64,000 bases of DNA from Protaetiibacter sp. (GTDB lineage: Bacteria > Actinomycetota > Actinomycetes > Actinomycetales > Microbacteriaceae). The stretch lies in NCBI GenBank assembly GCA_030150265.1, contig JASLGG010000032.1, positions 310,001 through 374,000 of the forward strand, written 5' to 3'. The notes under the pieces were generated by a model that searched no databases, was not told the origin of the DNA, and saw only the letters and a list, made by a program, of their open reading frames with translations. Position 1 is the first letter of the stretch, and each line of letters begins with the position of its first letter. Positions 1 through 8,963 of this stretch are shown piece by piece. Position numbers and translations under genes: made by a program.

Positions 1-3000
1 GGCCTCGCGGTCGTCGAGGACCGAGTCCTCTCGATCCCCGACCGCGCCAACACCTGGGACAGCGTGCAGCAGAACCTCACGCTCACCGCGGGCACCGAGT
101 ACCAGTTCTCCTACCGCATCCGTCTCGCCGACGGCGTCGTCGGCACCACCGCCACGCGTTTCATCGCGCACCTGAGCGGCTACGACTGGATCGGCAACAC
201 CACCGGGGTCAGCGCCGCCGGCTGGACGCGGGTGAGCGGCAGCTACACGCCGAGCGCCACCGGCAGCTATCAGCTCTACCCGGAGGTGGCCGGCGACATC
301 GCCGGGACCTTCGGCGTGCTGCTCGACGACATCCGCATCACGACCGCGGCCCCGGGCGGCGGCACCCCCGGCCAGGTGGTGCTCTCGACCGACTTCGAGA
401 GCGGCCTCGACGGATGGGGCCCGCGCGCCGACGCCAACGGCACGCCGACCGTGGCCCTCGTGAGCGACCCGGTGCACGGCGGGGCCCAGGCGGCGGCCGT
501 CACGGACCGCGTCTCGCAGGGCTCCGGCATCGGCCACGACGTGACCGGCCTGCTCGAGGCCGGCGTCGGCTACGAGCTCACCGCCTGGCTGCGATTCGCC
601 CCCGGCGAGCCGGCCGACGACGTGTGGCTGAGCCTCGCCGCGACGACGAACGGCGTCACCGAGTACAAGACCGTCGGGCAGTTCACGGGGATGTCGAACA
701 GCCAGTGGGTGAAGGTCACGCAGCGCTTCACCGCGGGCGCCTTCGACACCGGGCTGCTCTACTTCGAGACCAAGTACAGCGGCGCGAACACCTCGACCTT
801 CTTCCTCGACGACGTCGAGATCGCAACCCCCGCGCCGGCCGTGGTGCAGGACCTCACGCCCATCAAGGACACCGTCGCCTTCCCGGTGGGCGTCGCGATC
901 GACAGCCGCGAGACGGTCGGGTCGGCATCCGAGCTGCTGCTGCGGCACGTCGACCAGCTCACGGCCGAGAACGCGATGAAGCCGGAGGCCTGGTACGACG
1001 CGACCGGCGCCTTCGCCCCGAGCGCCGAGGCCGACGGGCTCATGGACTACGCGCAGCAGAACGGGCTGCGCGTCTACGGCCACGTGCTCGTCTGGCACAG
1101 CCAGACCCCGGCCTGGTTCTTCGAGTCCGCCCCCGGGGTGCCGCTCACCTCGAGCCCGGCCGACCAGGCCGTGCTGGAGGCCCGGATGCGCACCCACATC
1201 TTCGACATCGCCGCCCACCTCGCGGGCGAGTTCGGCGAGTTCGGCTCGGCCGGCAACCCGCTCGTCGCCTTCGACGTGGTCAACGAGGTGGTCGCCGACT
1301 CGGGCGACTACGCCGACGGGCTGCGCCGCAGCGAGTGGTACCGGGTGCTCGGCGAGCGCTTCATCGACCTCGCCTTCCAGTACGCCGACGAGGCGTTCAA
1401 CCACCAGTACGCGGCATCCGGGTCGGACCGGCCGGTGAAGCTCTTCATCAACGACTACAACACCGAGCAGTCCGGCAAGCAGCAGCGCTACCACGCCCTC
1501 GTCGAACGCCTGCTGGCCCGTCACATCCCCGTCGACGGCGTGGGGCACCAGTTCCACGTGAGCCTCTCGATGCCGGTCGCGACGCTCGGCGCCGCGCTTG
1601 ACGCCTTCGCGGGCACCGGCCTGCTGCAGGCCGTGACGGAGCTCGACGTGACGACCGGCACGCCCGTCACCCAGGCGAAGCTCGTCGACCAGGGCTACTA
1701 CTACCGTGACGCCTTCCGCGCCTTCCGGGCGTACCAGGCCGCCAGCGGCGGCAGGCTCTTCTCGGTGACGGTGTGGGGTCTCACCGACGGACGCAGCTGG
1801 CGCAACAGCTCGGGCGCCCCGCTGGTGTTCGACGACGCGCTGCAGGCGAAGCCGGCCTACTACGGCATCGTCGACGACTCCCTGCCCGCCCCGCTGCGCA
1901 CCGCCGACGTGTTCCGGGCGGATGTCCCCGCCGTCGCGGGGGCCACCTCGGCGGCCGAGTGGGCTCGCGCGCCGCTGCACGCGATCTCCTCCTCCGCACG
2001 GTTCCAGCTGCGCTGGGAGCCCGACCATCTGACGGTGTTCACGGAGGTGGACGACACGACCGCGGGCGGCGACGCCGTCGCCTTCGAGCTGGACGGCACG
2101 ACCGTGACGCTCGGGCGCGACGGCACCGGATCGGCCGGCGGGGTGGTCGCCGAGACCGCGACGGGGTACCGGATGGTGGTGCGCCTGCCGCTGTCGGGCG
2201 CGCAGCAGGGCGACACCCTCGCGTTCGACGTGCGGGTGACGGACGGGGCCACGACGAGCGGATGGAACGCACCGGGGGCGACCGGAACGCTCACCCTGCT
2301 CGAGCCGCTGTCGTTCCTCGAGGTCGTGCAGGCCTCGGCGGCGCCCGCGATCGACGGGACGGTCGACGCGGTGTGGGACGAGGCGAACGTCGTGACCACC
2401 TCCACACACGTGCAGGGGACGGGCGCGGAGGCGACGGTGCGCACGCTCTGGCGGGGATCCGAGCTCTATGTGCTCGCGGAGGTCGCCGACCCGGTGGTCG
2501 ACGTCTCGGGCTCCGACCCGTGGGTCCAGGACTCGGTCGAGATCTACGTCGATCCCGGCAACGTCAAGAACGGCTCGTACCGCTACGACGACTCCCAGAT
2601 CCGGATCTCGGCGGCCAACGTGCTGTCGTTCGGAACCGGTGACGAGGCCTTCCAGCGTGCCCGGGTGCGCTCCGCGACGGCGACCACCGACGGGGGTTAC
2701 GTGGTCGAGGCGGCCATCATGCTCGGTGACGCGCTCGGTCTCGGCACCTTCCAGGGGCTCGACTTCCAGGTGAACGACGCCTCGGGCGGCACGCGCACCG
2801 GCATCAGCAACTGGGCGGATCCCTCGGGCGCGGGCTATCAGTCGACGGCGCGCTGGGGGGTCGGCGAGCTCGTCGGGCCGGTCGAGCCGGAGGTCGGCGA
2901 CCCGACGCTGACCCTCGGCGCTCCCACCGTGAGGGCGGGCGGCCGGCTCGACGTCGAGCTCTCGGGCTTCGAGCCCGGCACGGTCGTGAGCCTCGTGCTC

Positions 3001-3333
3001 GACCGCCCCGCGTCGGCCGCGGGAGGCGGTGCGGGCGGCGTCGTGGCCACGATGCGGGCGGCTGCGCTCCCGACGACCCTCGGCACGCTCACGATCGGCC
3101 AGGACGGCACCGCGCGCGGCACGGTCGCCATCCCCGCCGACACCACGCCCGGCGCCTACCGCCTCGCGGCATCCGCCGGCGGCACGGTGCTCGCGAGCGG
3201 CTCGCTGACGGTGCTCGCGGCCCTCGCCTCGACGGGTGCGGACGCGCAGGGGCCGCTGGGTGCGGCGCTGCTGCTGCTCCTCGCCGGGGTCGTGGTGCTC
3301 GTGCGGTCGCGGCGGCGGATGCTCCGCCGCTGA
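1..3333 (+). CDS. GH10 endo-1,4-beta-xylanase, multimodular, wall-anchored (5' partial)
   Basis: Extracellular endo-xylanase cutting the xylan backbone. The frame is open from base 1, so the true start, signal peptide and perhaps further modules lie outside the window; the GTG at 64 is only an internal codon. Counting codons from base 1: the end of one CBM4/9/22-type beta-sandwich (to about 115), a second one (about 125-280), the GH10 barrel (about 284-620) with acid/base Glu429 in VVNEVV and nucleophile Glu547 in TELDV, two CBM9-like modules (about 625-770 and 771-960), an Ig-like segment, then LASTG (3223-3237), a hydrophobic helix and the tail RSRRRMLRR. LAxTG plus helix plus basic tail is a sortase signal, probably class E, so covalent wall attachment is likely. 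A strong hairpin follows the stop. Module limits are estimates; family and catalytic residues are secure. Confidence 0.95.
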   Translation, partial: GLAVVEDRVLSIPDRANTWDSVQQNLTLTAGTEYQFSYRIRLADGVVGTTATRFIAHLSGYDWIGNTTGVSAAGWTRVSGSYTPSATGSYQLYPEVAGDIAGTFGVLLDDIRITTAAPGGGTPGQVVLSTDFESGLDGWGPRADANGTPTVALVSDPVHGGAQAAAVTDRVSQGSGIGHDVTGLLEAGVGYELTAWLRFAPGEPADDVWLSLAATTNGVTEYKTVGQFTGMSNSQWVKVTQRFTAGAFDTGLLYFETKYSGANTSTFFLDDVEIATPAPAVVQDLTPIKDTVAFPVGVAIDSRETVGSASELLLRHVDQLTAENAMKPEAWYDATGAFAPSAEADGLMDYAQQNGLRVYGHVLVWHSQTPAWFFESAPGVPLTSSPADQAVLEARMRTHIFDIAAHLAGEFGEFGSAGNPLVAFDVVNEVVADSGDYADGLRRSEWYRVLGERFIDLAFQYADEAFNHQYAASGSDRPVKLFINDYNTEQSGKQQRYHALVERLLARHIPVDGVGHQFHVSLSMPVATLGAALDAFAGTGLLQAVTELDVTTGTPVTQAKLVDQGYYYRDAFRAFRAYQAASGGRLFSVTVWGLTDGRSWRNSSGAPLVFDDALQAKPAYYGIVDDSLPAPLRTADVFRADVPAVAGATSAAEWARAPLHAISSSARFQLRWEPDHLTVFTEVDDTTAGGDAVAFELDGTTVTLGRDGTGSAGGVVAETATGYRMVVRLPLSGAQQGDTLAFDVRVTDGATTSGWNAPGATGTLTLLEPLSFLEVVQASAAPAIDGTVDAVWDEANVVTTSTHVQGTGAEATVRTLWRGSELYVLAEVADPVVDVSGSDPWVQDSVEIYVDPGNVKNGSYRYDDSQIRISAANVLSFGTGDEAFQRARVRSATATTDGGYVVEAAIMLGDALGLGTFQGLDFQVNDASGGTRTGISNWADPSGAGYQSTARWGVGELVGPVEPEVGDPTLTLGAPTVRAGGRLDVELSGFEPGTVVSLVLDRPASAAGGGAGGVVATMRAAALPTTLGTLTIGQDGTARGTVAIPADTTPGAYRLAASAGGTVLASGSLTVLAALASTGADAQGPLGAALLLLLAGVVVLVRSRRRMLRR

Positions 3334-3340
3334 CGGAACG

Positions 3341-3375
3341 CGACGCCCGGGCCCGTCGGCGCGGCCCGGGCGTCG
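3341..3375 (+). terminator. Hairpin terminator after xylanase gene
   Basis: Perfect 13-bp inverted repeat, left arm CGACGCCCGGGCC (3341-3353), 9-nt loop, right arm 3363-3375, starting 7 nt after the xylanase stop. No U-tract follows, which is usual for terminators of very G+C-rich actinobacteria. Confidence 0.7.
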
Positions 3376-3404
3376 TCGTGCGTGCCCCGGGGCGGGCTCC
3401 GGGC

Positions 3405-3459
3405 GAGGGGTCGCAAAGTGTCGCCAAGACGGCGTGTGGGGAGCACTTTGCGACCCCTC
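3405..3459. repeat. 55-bp palindromic intergenic repeat, copy 1
   Basis: Arms GAGGGGTCGCAAAGTG (3405-3420) and its exact complement (3444-3459) flank a 23-nt centre. A second element of identical 55-bp length and nearly identical arms lies at 47529-47583. Both sit in intergenic gaps. It is separate from the terminator hairpin 30 bp upstream. Function unknown; it could act as a bidirectional terminator between the converging GH10 genes. Confidence 0.85.
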
Positions 3460-3488
3460 GCCATCGGCAGGGGGCAGGGGCAGCGCGA

Positions 3489-4733
3489 CTACCCGAGCCG
3501 CAGGGTGAGCGACGCGGCGGGGCCGGGCTCGAGCGCGAAGGCGGCGGAGCCGCCGCGGGCGCTCACGCGGTAGTCGCCGAGGAAGCCCGTCACGCGGATG
3601 CAGCCCTCGGCATCCGTGCGCACGCGCGTCGGCGCGAGCCACCACTCGCCGCGCACGAGCGCGCGAAGCGCCTCGTAGGCGGGCTTGCGCGAGCCGTCGG
3701 CGCGCAGGAGGCCCGCGGGGGCGCCCAGCCAGGCGCCGGCATCCGTGATGCCCCAATAGGTGATCGACGCGACGGACGGATGCCCGAGGAGCGAGCGGTA
3801 GTGCCGCACGAGCTCCTCTGCCTGGCGCTCCTCGCCGTCGGGTGTCGAGGGCCAGGAGTCCGGCCGGTGGTCGTTGAGGTCGACGACGTGCGCCGGCATG
3901 AGCTCGCCCGAGAGCAGCGTGTTCTCGGTGAGGTGCAGCGGCAGGCCGTAGCGCGCGAAGCGGTCGACCATCGCGAGCATCGCCTCCTCGCCCCAGTAGC
4001 CCTGGTGCATGTGGGTCTGCAGGCCGATCGCGTCGATGCGCACGCCGTTCTCGAGCAGGCCCTCGATGAGGCACTCGTAGGCGCTCGAGAGGTCGAAGTC
4101 GTTGATGAGCAGCACGGCGTCCGGGTCGGCCGCGCGCGCCGCCTCGAAGGCCTCGCGCACGAGCGGGATGCGCCCCCTGGCCCGTGCGATGCGCGAGACG
4201 ACGTTCGGCACCCCGTCGGGCTCGTTCTCGAACACCGGCATGATGACGGCCTCGTTGACGACGTCCCAGCTGCCGACCAGCCCGCGGAAGTCGCCGAGCT
4301 CGCGCCGGATGCGGTCGAGCGTGAGCCGCCAGGCCTCGTCGAGGGGGAGCGCGTCCATCCACGGCGCCTTCACGGTGTGCCACACGAGCGGGTGCCCCTT
4401 GAGCCGCACGCCGCGCTCGGCGAACCAGCGCGCGGCGGTGCGGATGCGCTCCGTCTGCGTGACGCCGGGCCGCGGCTCGAAGTCGCCGCGGTAGAAGGGG
4501 AGCGTTGCGGTGTCGAAGACGCCGAGCCAGTCCTCGGCCAGCCGGGCGGCATCCGGCTTCCCCGGATCGAGCTCGCCGTTCGCGTGCGGGATGAGCTCGA
4601 AGCCGGTCGAGCCGAAGCCGAAGGCGTGGCGCGTCTGAGCGAGCTCCACCTCGGCGTGCGCGAGCGGCGATCCGTCCGGGCCGACGAGGCGGAGCACGCG
4701 CTCGCCGACCCGGTGCGGCGGACGCTCACCCAC
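3489..4733 (-). CDS. Intracellular GH10 endo-xylanase
   Basis: Second GH10 glycosidase (414 aa). It has no signal peptide, so it should act on imported xylo-oligosaccharides in the cytoplasm. Acid/base Glu161 is in WDVVNEAV and the nucleophile is Glu270 in LHLTENT; the usual TELD context of the nucleophile has changed to TENT, but the Glu is kept. KGHPLVWH, a GH10 substrate-site motif, is present. A short beta-rich C-terminal tail follows the barrel. The GTG start overlaps the 3' end of the GH3 gene by 8 nt, so translation is probably coupled and this is the last gene of the permease-GH3-GH10 transcript. It converges on the extracellular GH10 gene. Confidence 0.93.
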   Translation of the reverse strand: MGERPPHRVGERVLRLVGPDGSPLAHAEVELAQTRHAFGFGSTGFELIPHANGELDPGKPDAARLAEDWLGVFDTATLPFYRGDFEPRPGVTQTERIRTAARWFAERGVRLKGHPLVWHTVKAPWMDALPLDEAWRLTLDRIRRELGDFRGLVGSWDVVNEAVIMPVFENEPDGVPNVVSRIARARGRIPLVREAFEAARAADPDAVLLINDFDLSSAYECLIEGLLENGVRIDAIGLQTHMHQGYWGEEAMLAMVDRFARYGLPLHLTENTLLSGELMPAHVVDLNDHRPDSWPSTPDGEERQAEELVRHYRSLLGHPSVASITYWGITDAGAWLGAPAGLLRADGSRKPAYEALRALVRGEWWLAPTRVRTDAEGCIRVTGFLGDYRVSARGGSAAFALEPGPAASLTLRLG

Positions 4734-7083
4734 CGAGGGCGATCTCCACGTCCGCGTGCAGCGGGCGCGTGTGGTCGACGACGCGCGTCTCGCCCGTCAG
4801 CTCGACCGCGTGCGCGAACACGATGTCGCCCGCCGAGCGCGCGACGCCGAGCACGAGGGTGCCGGGCTCCACGATGCGGCGTCCGTCGCGACCCGTGAAG
4901 GCGGCGAGCTCGGCGGGGACCCGGAACCGCACGGTGGCCTCCTGGCCCGCGGCCAGGTCGACGCGCGCATAGGAGATGAGCCGCTGCACGGGACGCACGA
5001 CGCTCGCGACCGGGTCGTGCAGGTAGAGCTGCACGACCTCGGAACCGTCGCGATCGCTCGTGTTGGCCACGGTGAGCCGCACGTCGACCGTCTGCGAGAA
5101 GAGCTTGCCCGAGACGCCGAGGTCGGTCCACGCGAAGCTCGAGTACGAGAGGCCGTGCCCGAACCAGTAGGCGGGCGTCGGGTCGATGTTCGACACCCCG
5201 CTCCGGCGGGCGAGCGGCGCCGCGAGGTAGCTCGAGGGCTGCGCGCCGGGCGTCGCCGGCACGCTCACCGGCAGGCGTCCGCCGGGATTGACCCGCCCGC
5301 TCAGCGCGCCCGCGATCGCCCGGGTGCCCTCCTCGCCGAGGAAGAAGGCCTCGACGATCGCGCCCGCGCGGTCCGGGGCGGTGCCGAGGGCGTAGGGGCG
5401 TCCGGCGAGCAGCGCGACGACCGAGGGGGTGCCGGATGCGAGCACGGCATCGAGCAGCCGGCGCTGGGCGCCGGGCAGCTCGAGCGACTCCACGTCGCAT
5501 CCCTCGCCGCTCGTGCCGCGGCCGAAGAGGCCGGCGCGGTCGCCGAGCGCCAGCACGACGACGTCCGCGTCGCGCGCGGCGGCGACCGCGGCGGGGATCT
5601 CCGCCGTCTCGCCCCCATCGATGCTCGTGCCCCGCACGTAGACGAGGTCGCTCGCCGGGAACTCGGCGCGCAGCGCCTCGAGCAGCGTCGGGAGCTCGAT
5701 GCCGAGCGGTGTCTCCGGATGCTGCACGCCCACGTGCGCGGGGAAGGAGTAGCAGCCGAGCACCGCGTAGGGGTCGTCGGCGGTCGGGCCGATCACGGCG
5801 ATCCGGCGGGGCGCGGCGAGCGGCAGCACGCCGTCGTTCTTCAGCAGCACGATGGCGCGCTCCGCGAGCCGTGCGGCGAGCGCGCGGTTGCCGGGGCCGT
5901 CGAGGTCGACGGTGCCGCGGAGCGCCTCGGGGGAGCCGGTCGCGTCGCGGAGCGCCGCGGGCACGGGCGACCACCCGGGATCGAGCAGGCCGAGCTCGAC
6001 CTTCTGGGCGAGCACACGACGCAGGGCGGTGTCGATGACCGCCTCGTCGAGGCGTCCCGCGCGCACCTCCGCGGCGAGCGGTGCGCCGTAGCCGCGCACC
6101 GTCGGCAGCTCGACGTCGATGCCCGCGGTGAGCGCCGCGGCGGCCGCGGCACCCCAGTCGCCCTCGGGCACGACGCCGTGCAGGCTCGCGAGGAAGCCGA
6201 CCGCGAAGTAGTCGGCGACCACGGTGCCCTCGAAGCCCCAGCGCTCACGCAGCAGATCGGTGAGGAGGGTGCGGTCGGCGGCCGTGGGCACGCCGTCGAG
6301 GTCGGTGTAGGCGTTCATGACCGAGCGCACGCCGCTCTCGCGCACCGCCATCTCGAACGGCGGCAGCAGCACGTCGGCGAGCTCCCGCGGACCCACCGAG
6401 ACGGGCGCGAGGTTGCGCCCCGCCTTCGAGGCCGAGTAGCCCACGAAGTGCTTGAGGGTCGCGACGACCCCCGCGCGCTCGAGCCCCTGGACGTAGGCGG
6501 TCGCGACCGTGCCGACGAGGTACGGATCCTCTCCGATCGTCTCCTCGACGCGCCCCCAGCGCGCGTCGCGGACCACGTCGAGCACGGGCGCGAGCCCCTG
6601 ATGCACGCCGACGGCGCGCAGGTCGGCCCCGATCCGTCCGCCCATCTCGCGCACGAGCTCCGGGTCGAAGCTCGCGCCCCAGGCGAGGGGGACGGGGTAG
6701 GCGGTCGCACCCCAGGTGGCGAAGCCCGCGAGGCACTCCTCGTGGGCGATCGCCGGGATGCCGAAGCGGTTCGACGCCGCGATCCGCTCCTGGGTGCGCT
6801 GCAGCGAGAGCGCACCCAGGGCGGGGTCGACGGGCGCCGTGCCGAAGGGCCGGGTCAGCTGGCCGATCCCGGTGGGCAGCAGCGCCTCGATGTCGACGTC
6901 GTCGATCATGTCGTTCTGGTGCGGGGCGACCTCGCCGCCGTCGGAGGACGCGCCCACCCAGATCCCGTAGAGCTGGGCGAGCTTCTCCTCGAGGGTCATC
7001 TCGGCGAGCAGCGCCTCGACGCGGGCATCGGTGGTCCGGGTGGTGTCGCGCCAGGCGGGCACGACACCGATGTCGCTCGACAT
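4726..7083 (-). CDS. GH3 family beta-xylosidase/beta-glucosidase
   Basis: Exo-acting GH3 enzyme (785 aa) expected to release xylose or glucose from imported oligosaccharides; no signal peptide. ATG at 7083 follows the permease stop by 2 nt; in-frame codons upstream of it belong to the permease region. Order: TIM-barrel domain with KHFVGYS, nucleophile Asp291 in VVADYF, alpha/beta sandwich starting near VLLKNDGVLPL, and a C-terminal fibronectin III-like domain (VANTSDRDGSEVVQLY). Length and order match bacterial GH3 beta-xylosidases. Xylosidase is favoured over glucosidase only from the neighbouring GH10 genes and importer. Confidence 0.93.
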   Translation of the reverse strand: MSSDIGVVPAWRDTTRTTDARVEALLAEMTLEEKLAQLYGIWVGASSDGGEVAPHQNDMIDDVDIEALLPTGIGQLTRPFGTAPVDPALGALSLQRTQERIAASNRFGIPAIAHEECLAGFATWGATAYPVPLAWGASFDPELVREMGGRIGADLRAVGVHQGLAPVLDVVRDARWGRVEETIGEDPYLVGTVATAYVQGLERAGVVATLKHFVGYSASKAGRNLAPVSVGPRELADVLLPPFEMAVRESGVRSVMNAYTDLDGVPTAADRTLLTDLLRERWGFEGTVVADYFAVGFLASLHGVVPEGDWGAAAAAALTAGIDVELPTVRGYGAPLAAEVRAGRLDEAVIDTALRRVLAQKVELGLLDPGWSPVPAALRDATGSPEALRGTVDLDGPGNRALAARLAERAIVLLKNDGVLPLAAPRRIAVIGPTADDPYAVLGCYSFPAHVGVQHPETPLGIELPTLLEALRAEFPASDLVYVRGTSIDGGETAEIPAAVAAARDADVVVLALGDRAGLFGRGTSGEGCDVESLELPGAQRRLLDAVLASGTPSVVALLAGRPYALGTAPDRAGAIVEAFFLGEEGTRAIAGALSGRVNPGGRLPVSVPATPGAQPSSYLAAPLARRSGVSNIDPTPAYWFGHGLSYSSFAWTDLGVSGKLFSQTVDVRLTVANTSDRDGSEVVQLYLHDPVASVVRPVQRLISYARVDLAAGQEATVRFRVPAELAAFTGRDGRRIVEPGTLVLGVARSAGDIVFAHAVELTGETRVVDHTRPLHADVEIALGG

Positions 7084-7085
7084 GG

Positions 7086-7949
7086 TTATCCCTTCACCGC
7101 GCCCGTCAGGCCGCCGACGATGCGCCGCTCGGCGGCGAGGAAGAAGACGAGAGCCGGCACCATCGCGAGCGAGGTGTAGGCGAGCACCGCGCCGGTGTCC
7201 TGGGAGTACTGCGTCGAGAACTGCTGCACGCCGAGCGGCAGGGTCCACAGCTCCTGCGGCATGCCGCCCGCGGCCATCACGAGCAGCGGCAGCAGGTAGC
7301 TGTTCCAGCTGCCGAGGAAGGCGAGCACGCCGACCGTGATGAGGCCGGGCAGCGACAGCGGCAGCACGATCCGTCCGAAGAACCCGACACGGCTCGCGCC
7401 GTCGAGCTGCGCCGCCTCCTCGAGCTCCTTCGGGATCGCCCGCAGGAAGGGCACGAGGATGATGATCGTCACCGGGAGCGCGAACGCCACCTGGGGGATG
7501 ATCACGCCGAGGAAGCTGCCGTGCAGGCCGAGGTTGCGCAGCAGGATGCTGAGCGGCAGCGCCGCCACGGTGAGCGGGAACATGAGGCCGGCCGAGAAGA
7601 AGGCGTACAGCCACTGACGGCCACGGAACTCGTAGCGGGCGATCACGAACGCGGCGCAGAGGCCGAGCGCCACGACGCCGAGCGTCGTGCCGACCGCCAC
7701 GAGCGAGGAGGAGAACACCGAGCCCCAGAACCGCGGGCTCGAGAGCACGTTGGCGTAGCTCGTGAACGACCAGGGGTTCGGCCAGCCGCCGGGGTTGGCG
7801 TTGAGGTCGGCGCTCGTGCGGAAGCCCGAGATCCAGATGTAGAGCACCGGGATCACCGACACGAGCACCGCGGTGAGCGCGACGACCGTGACGGCGGCCT
7901 GGCCCCAGCGGGGGCGCGGCCGAGGCGCGGTGACGGATGCGGTCGACAT
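7086..7949 (-). CDS. Sugar ABC importer permease, MalG/CUT1 type
   Basis: Inner-membrane permease (287 aa) of a CUT1 carbohydrate importer. Six hydrophobic segments, the first right after a basic N-terminus. The cytoplasmic EAA loop is visible as EEAAQLDGASRVGFFGRIVLP, the docking site for the ATPase. No ATPase gene is present in this locus; actinobacterial CUT1 importers commonly share one MsiK-type ATPase encoded elsewhere (known of the group). It follows its partner permease by 1 nt and precedes GH3 by 2 nt, so all are one operon. Confidence 0.93.
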   Translation of the reverse strand: MSTASVTAPRPRPRWGQAAVTVVALTAVLVSVIPVLYIWISGFRTSADLNANPGGWPNPWSFTSYANVLSSPRFWGSVFSSSLVAVGTTLGVVALGLCAAFVIARYEFRGRQWLYAFFSAGLMFPLTVAALPLSILLRNLGLHGSFLGVIIPQVAFALPVTIIILVPFLRAIPKELEEAAQLDGASRVGFFGRIVLPLSLPGLITVGVLAFLGSWNSYLLPLLVMAAGGMPQELWTLPLGVQQFSTQYSQDTGAVLAYTSLAMVPALVFFLAAERRIVGGLTGAVKG

Positions 7950-7950
7950 G

Positions 7951-8931
7951 TCAGTCGTCCCCTCTCGCGTCGGACGTGCCGAGGTCGCGACGCATGGCGT
8001 GGCGCTGGTAGAGCAGCGCGATGATGAGCGAGATCAGGAAGAGGATCACGGCGACGGCGCTCCCGTATCCGGGGTTCCCCTGGCCGTACTGGATCATGTA
8101 GGTCGCCATCGTGCTGGTGGCGCCCACCGGGCCGCCCTTCGTGGTGACCCAGACCATGTCGAACAGCTGCAGCGAGCCGATGATCGACAGGAACGCCCAG
8201 ATGCGGATGGTGGGGCCGAGCAGCGGGATCGTGATGTGCCACTGGGTCTTCCACCAGCTGGCGCCGTCGATCTGCGCGGCTTCGGAGAGCTCCTCGGGCA
8301 CGCCCTGGAGTCCGGCGAGCATGATGAGGATGGCGAAGCCCAGGTACTTCCAGGTGAGGATGACGAACATCACCCACAGCGCGGTGTCCGGCTGGGCGAG
8401 CCACGGCTGGGCGAGGTCGCCGAGCCCGATCGCCTGGAGGAAGGCGTTGACGCCGCCGCGCGGGGAGAGCAGGAGCTTCCAGGAGAGGCCGGCGATGACC
8501 TCCGCCAGCACGTAGGGCACGAAGATCAGGGCGCGGATGACGGTGCGGCCGCGCATCCGGCGGTTGAGCAGGAGGGCGACGATGATCGCGAGCGGCCCCT
8601 GGATGAGGAGCGACAGGATCACGATCGTGGCGTTGTTGCCGATCGACTTCAGGAACAGCGGGTCGCCGAGGGCGCGCGCGTAGTTGTCGAGGCCGATGAA
8701 GCGTTCGAGCGGGCCGAGCCCGTTCCAGTTGAAGAAGCTGTAGACGGCGGCCAGCGCGACCGGGAGGATCACGAAGCCGACGAAGACGATGAGCGCCGGG
8801 CCCGCGAAGAGCGCGATCTCGATCCGCTTGCGCGTCTCGGGGCGTCGCACGCGGGGGGCGGGCCGATGGGCGGGCTGGTGGGCGGCAGGGCCCGCGGCGA
8901 CCGCGGGCCCTGCCTGAGTGATGCGTGTCAT
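7951..8931 (-). CDS. Sugar ABC importer permease, MalF/CUT1 type
   Basis: Partner permease (326 aa). Start chosen at ATG 8931 (MTRITQAG); the open frame runs further upstream but that part reads as non-coding. An Ala/Pro-rich cytoplasmic N-terminus of about 40 residues is followed by six membrane segments and the EAA loop EEAAQIDGASWWKTQWHI-type motif. Second gene of the operon after the binding protein. Likely substrate is xylo- or gluco-oligosaccharides, inferred only from the adjacent GH10, GH3 and GH1 genes. Confidence 0.93.
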   Translation of the reverse strand: MTRITQAGPAVAAGPAAHQPAHRPAPRVRRPETRKRIEIALFAGPALIVFVGFVILPVALAAVYSFFNWNGLGPLERFIGLDNYARALGDPLFLKSIGNNATIVILSLLIQGPLAIIVALLLNRRMRGRTVIRALIFVPYVLAEVIAGLSWKLLLSPRGGVNAFLQAIGLGDLAQPWLAQPDTALWVMFVILTWKYLGFAILIMLAGLQGVPEELSEAAQIDGASWWKTQWHITIPLLGPTIRIWAFLSIIGSLQLFDMVWVTTKGGPVGATSTMATYMIQYGQGNPGYGSAVAVILFLISLIIALLYQRHAMRRDLGTSDARGDD

Positions 8932-8963
8932 GCTGAGTGCTCGTTGGTCCTTCGCTCGTCGCG

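Noticed and set aside
4756..7179. 807-codon plus-strand frame opposite GH3
   Set aside because: Antisense shadow: no domain, composition of a frame mirror, while the minus strand has a complete GH3.
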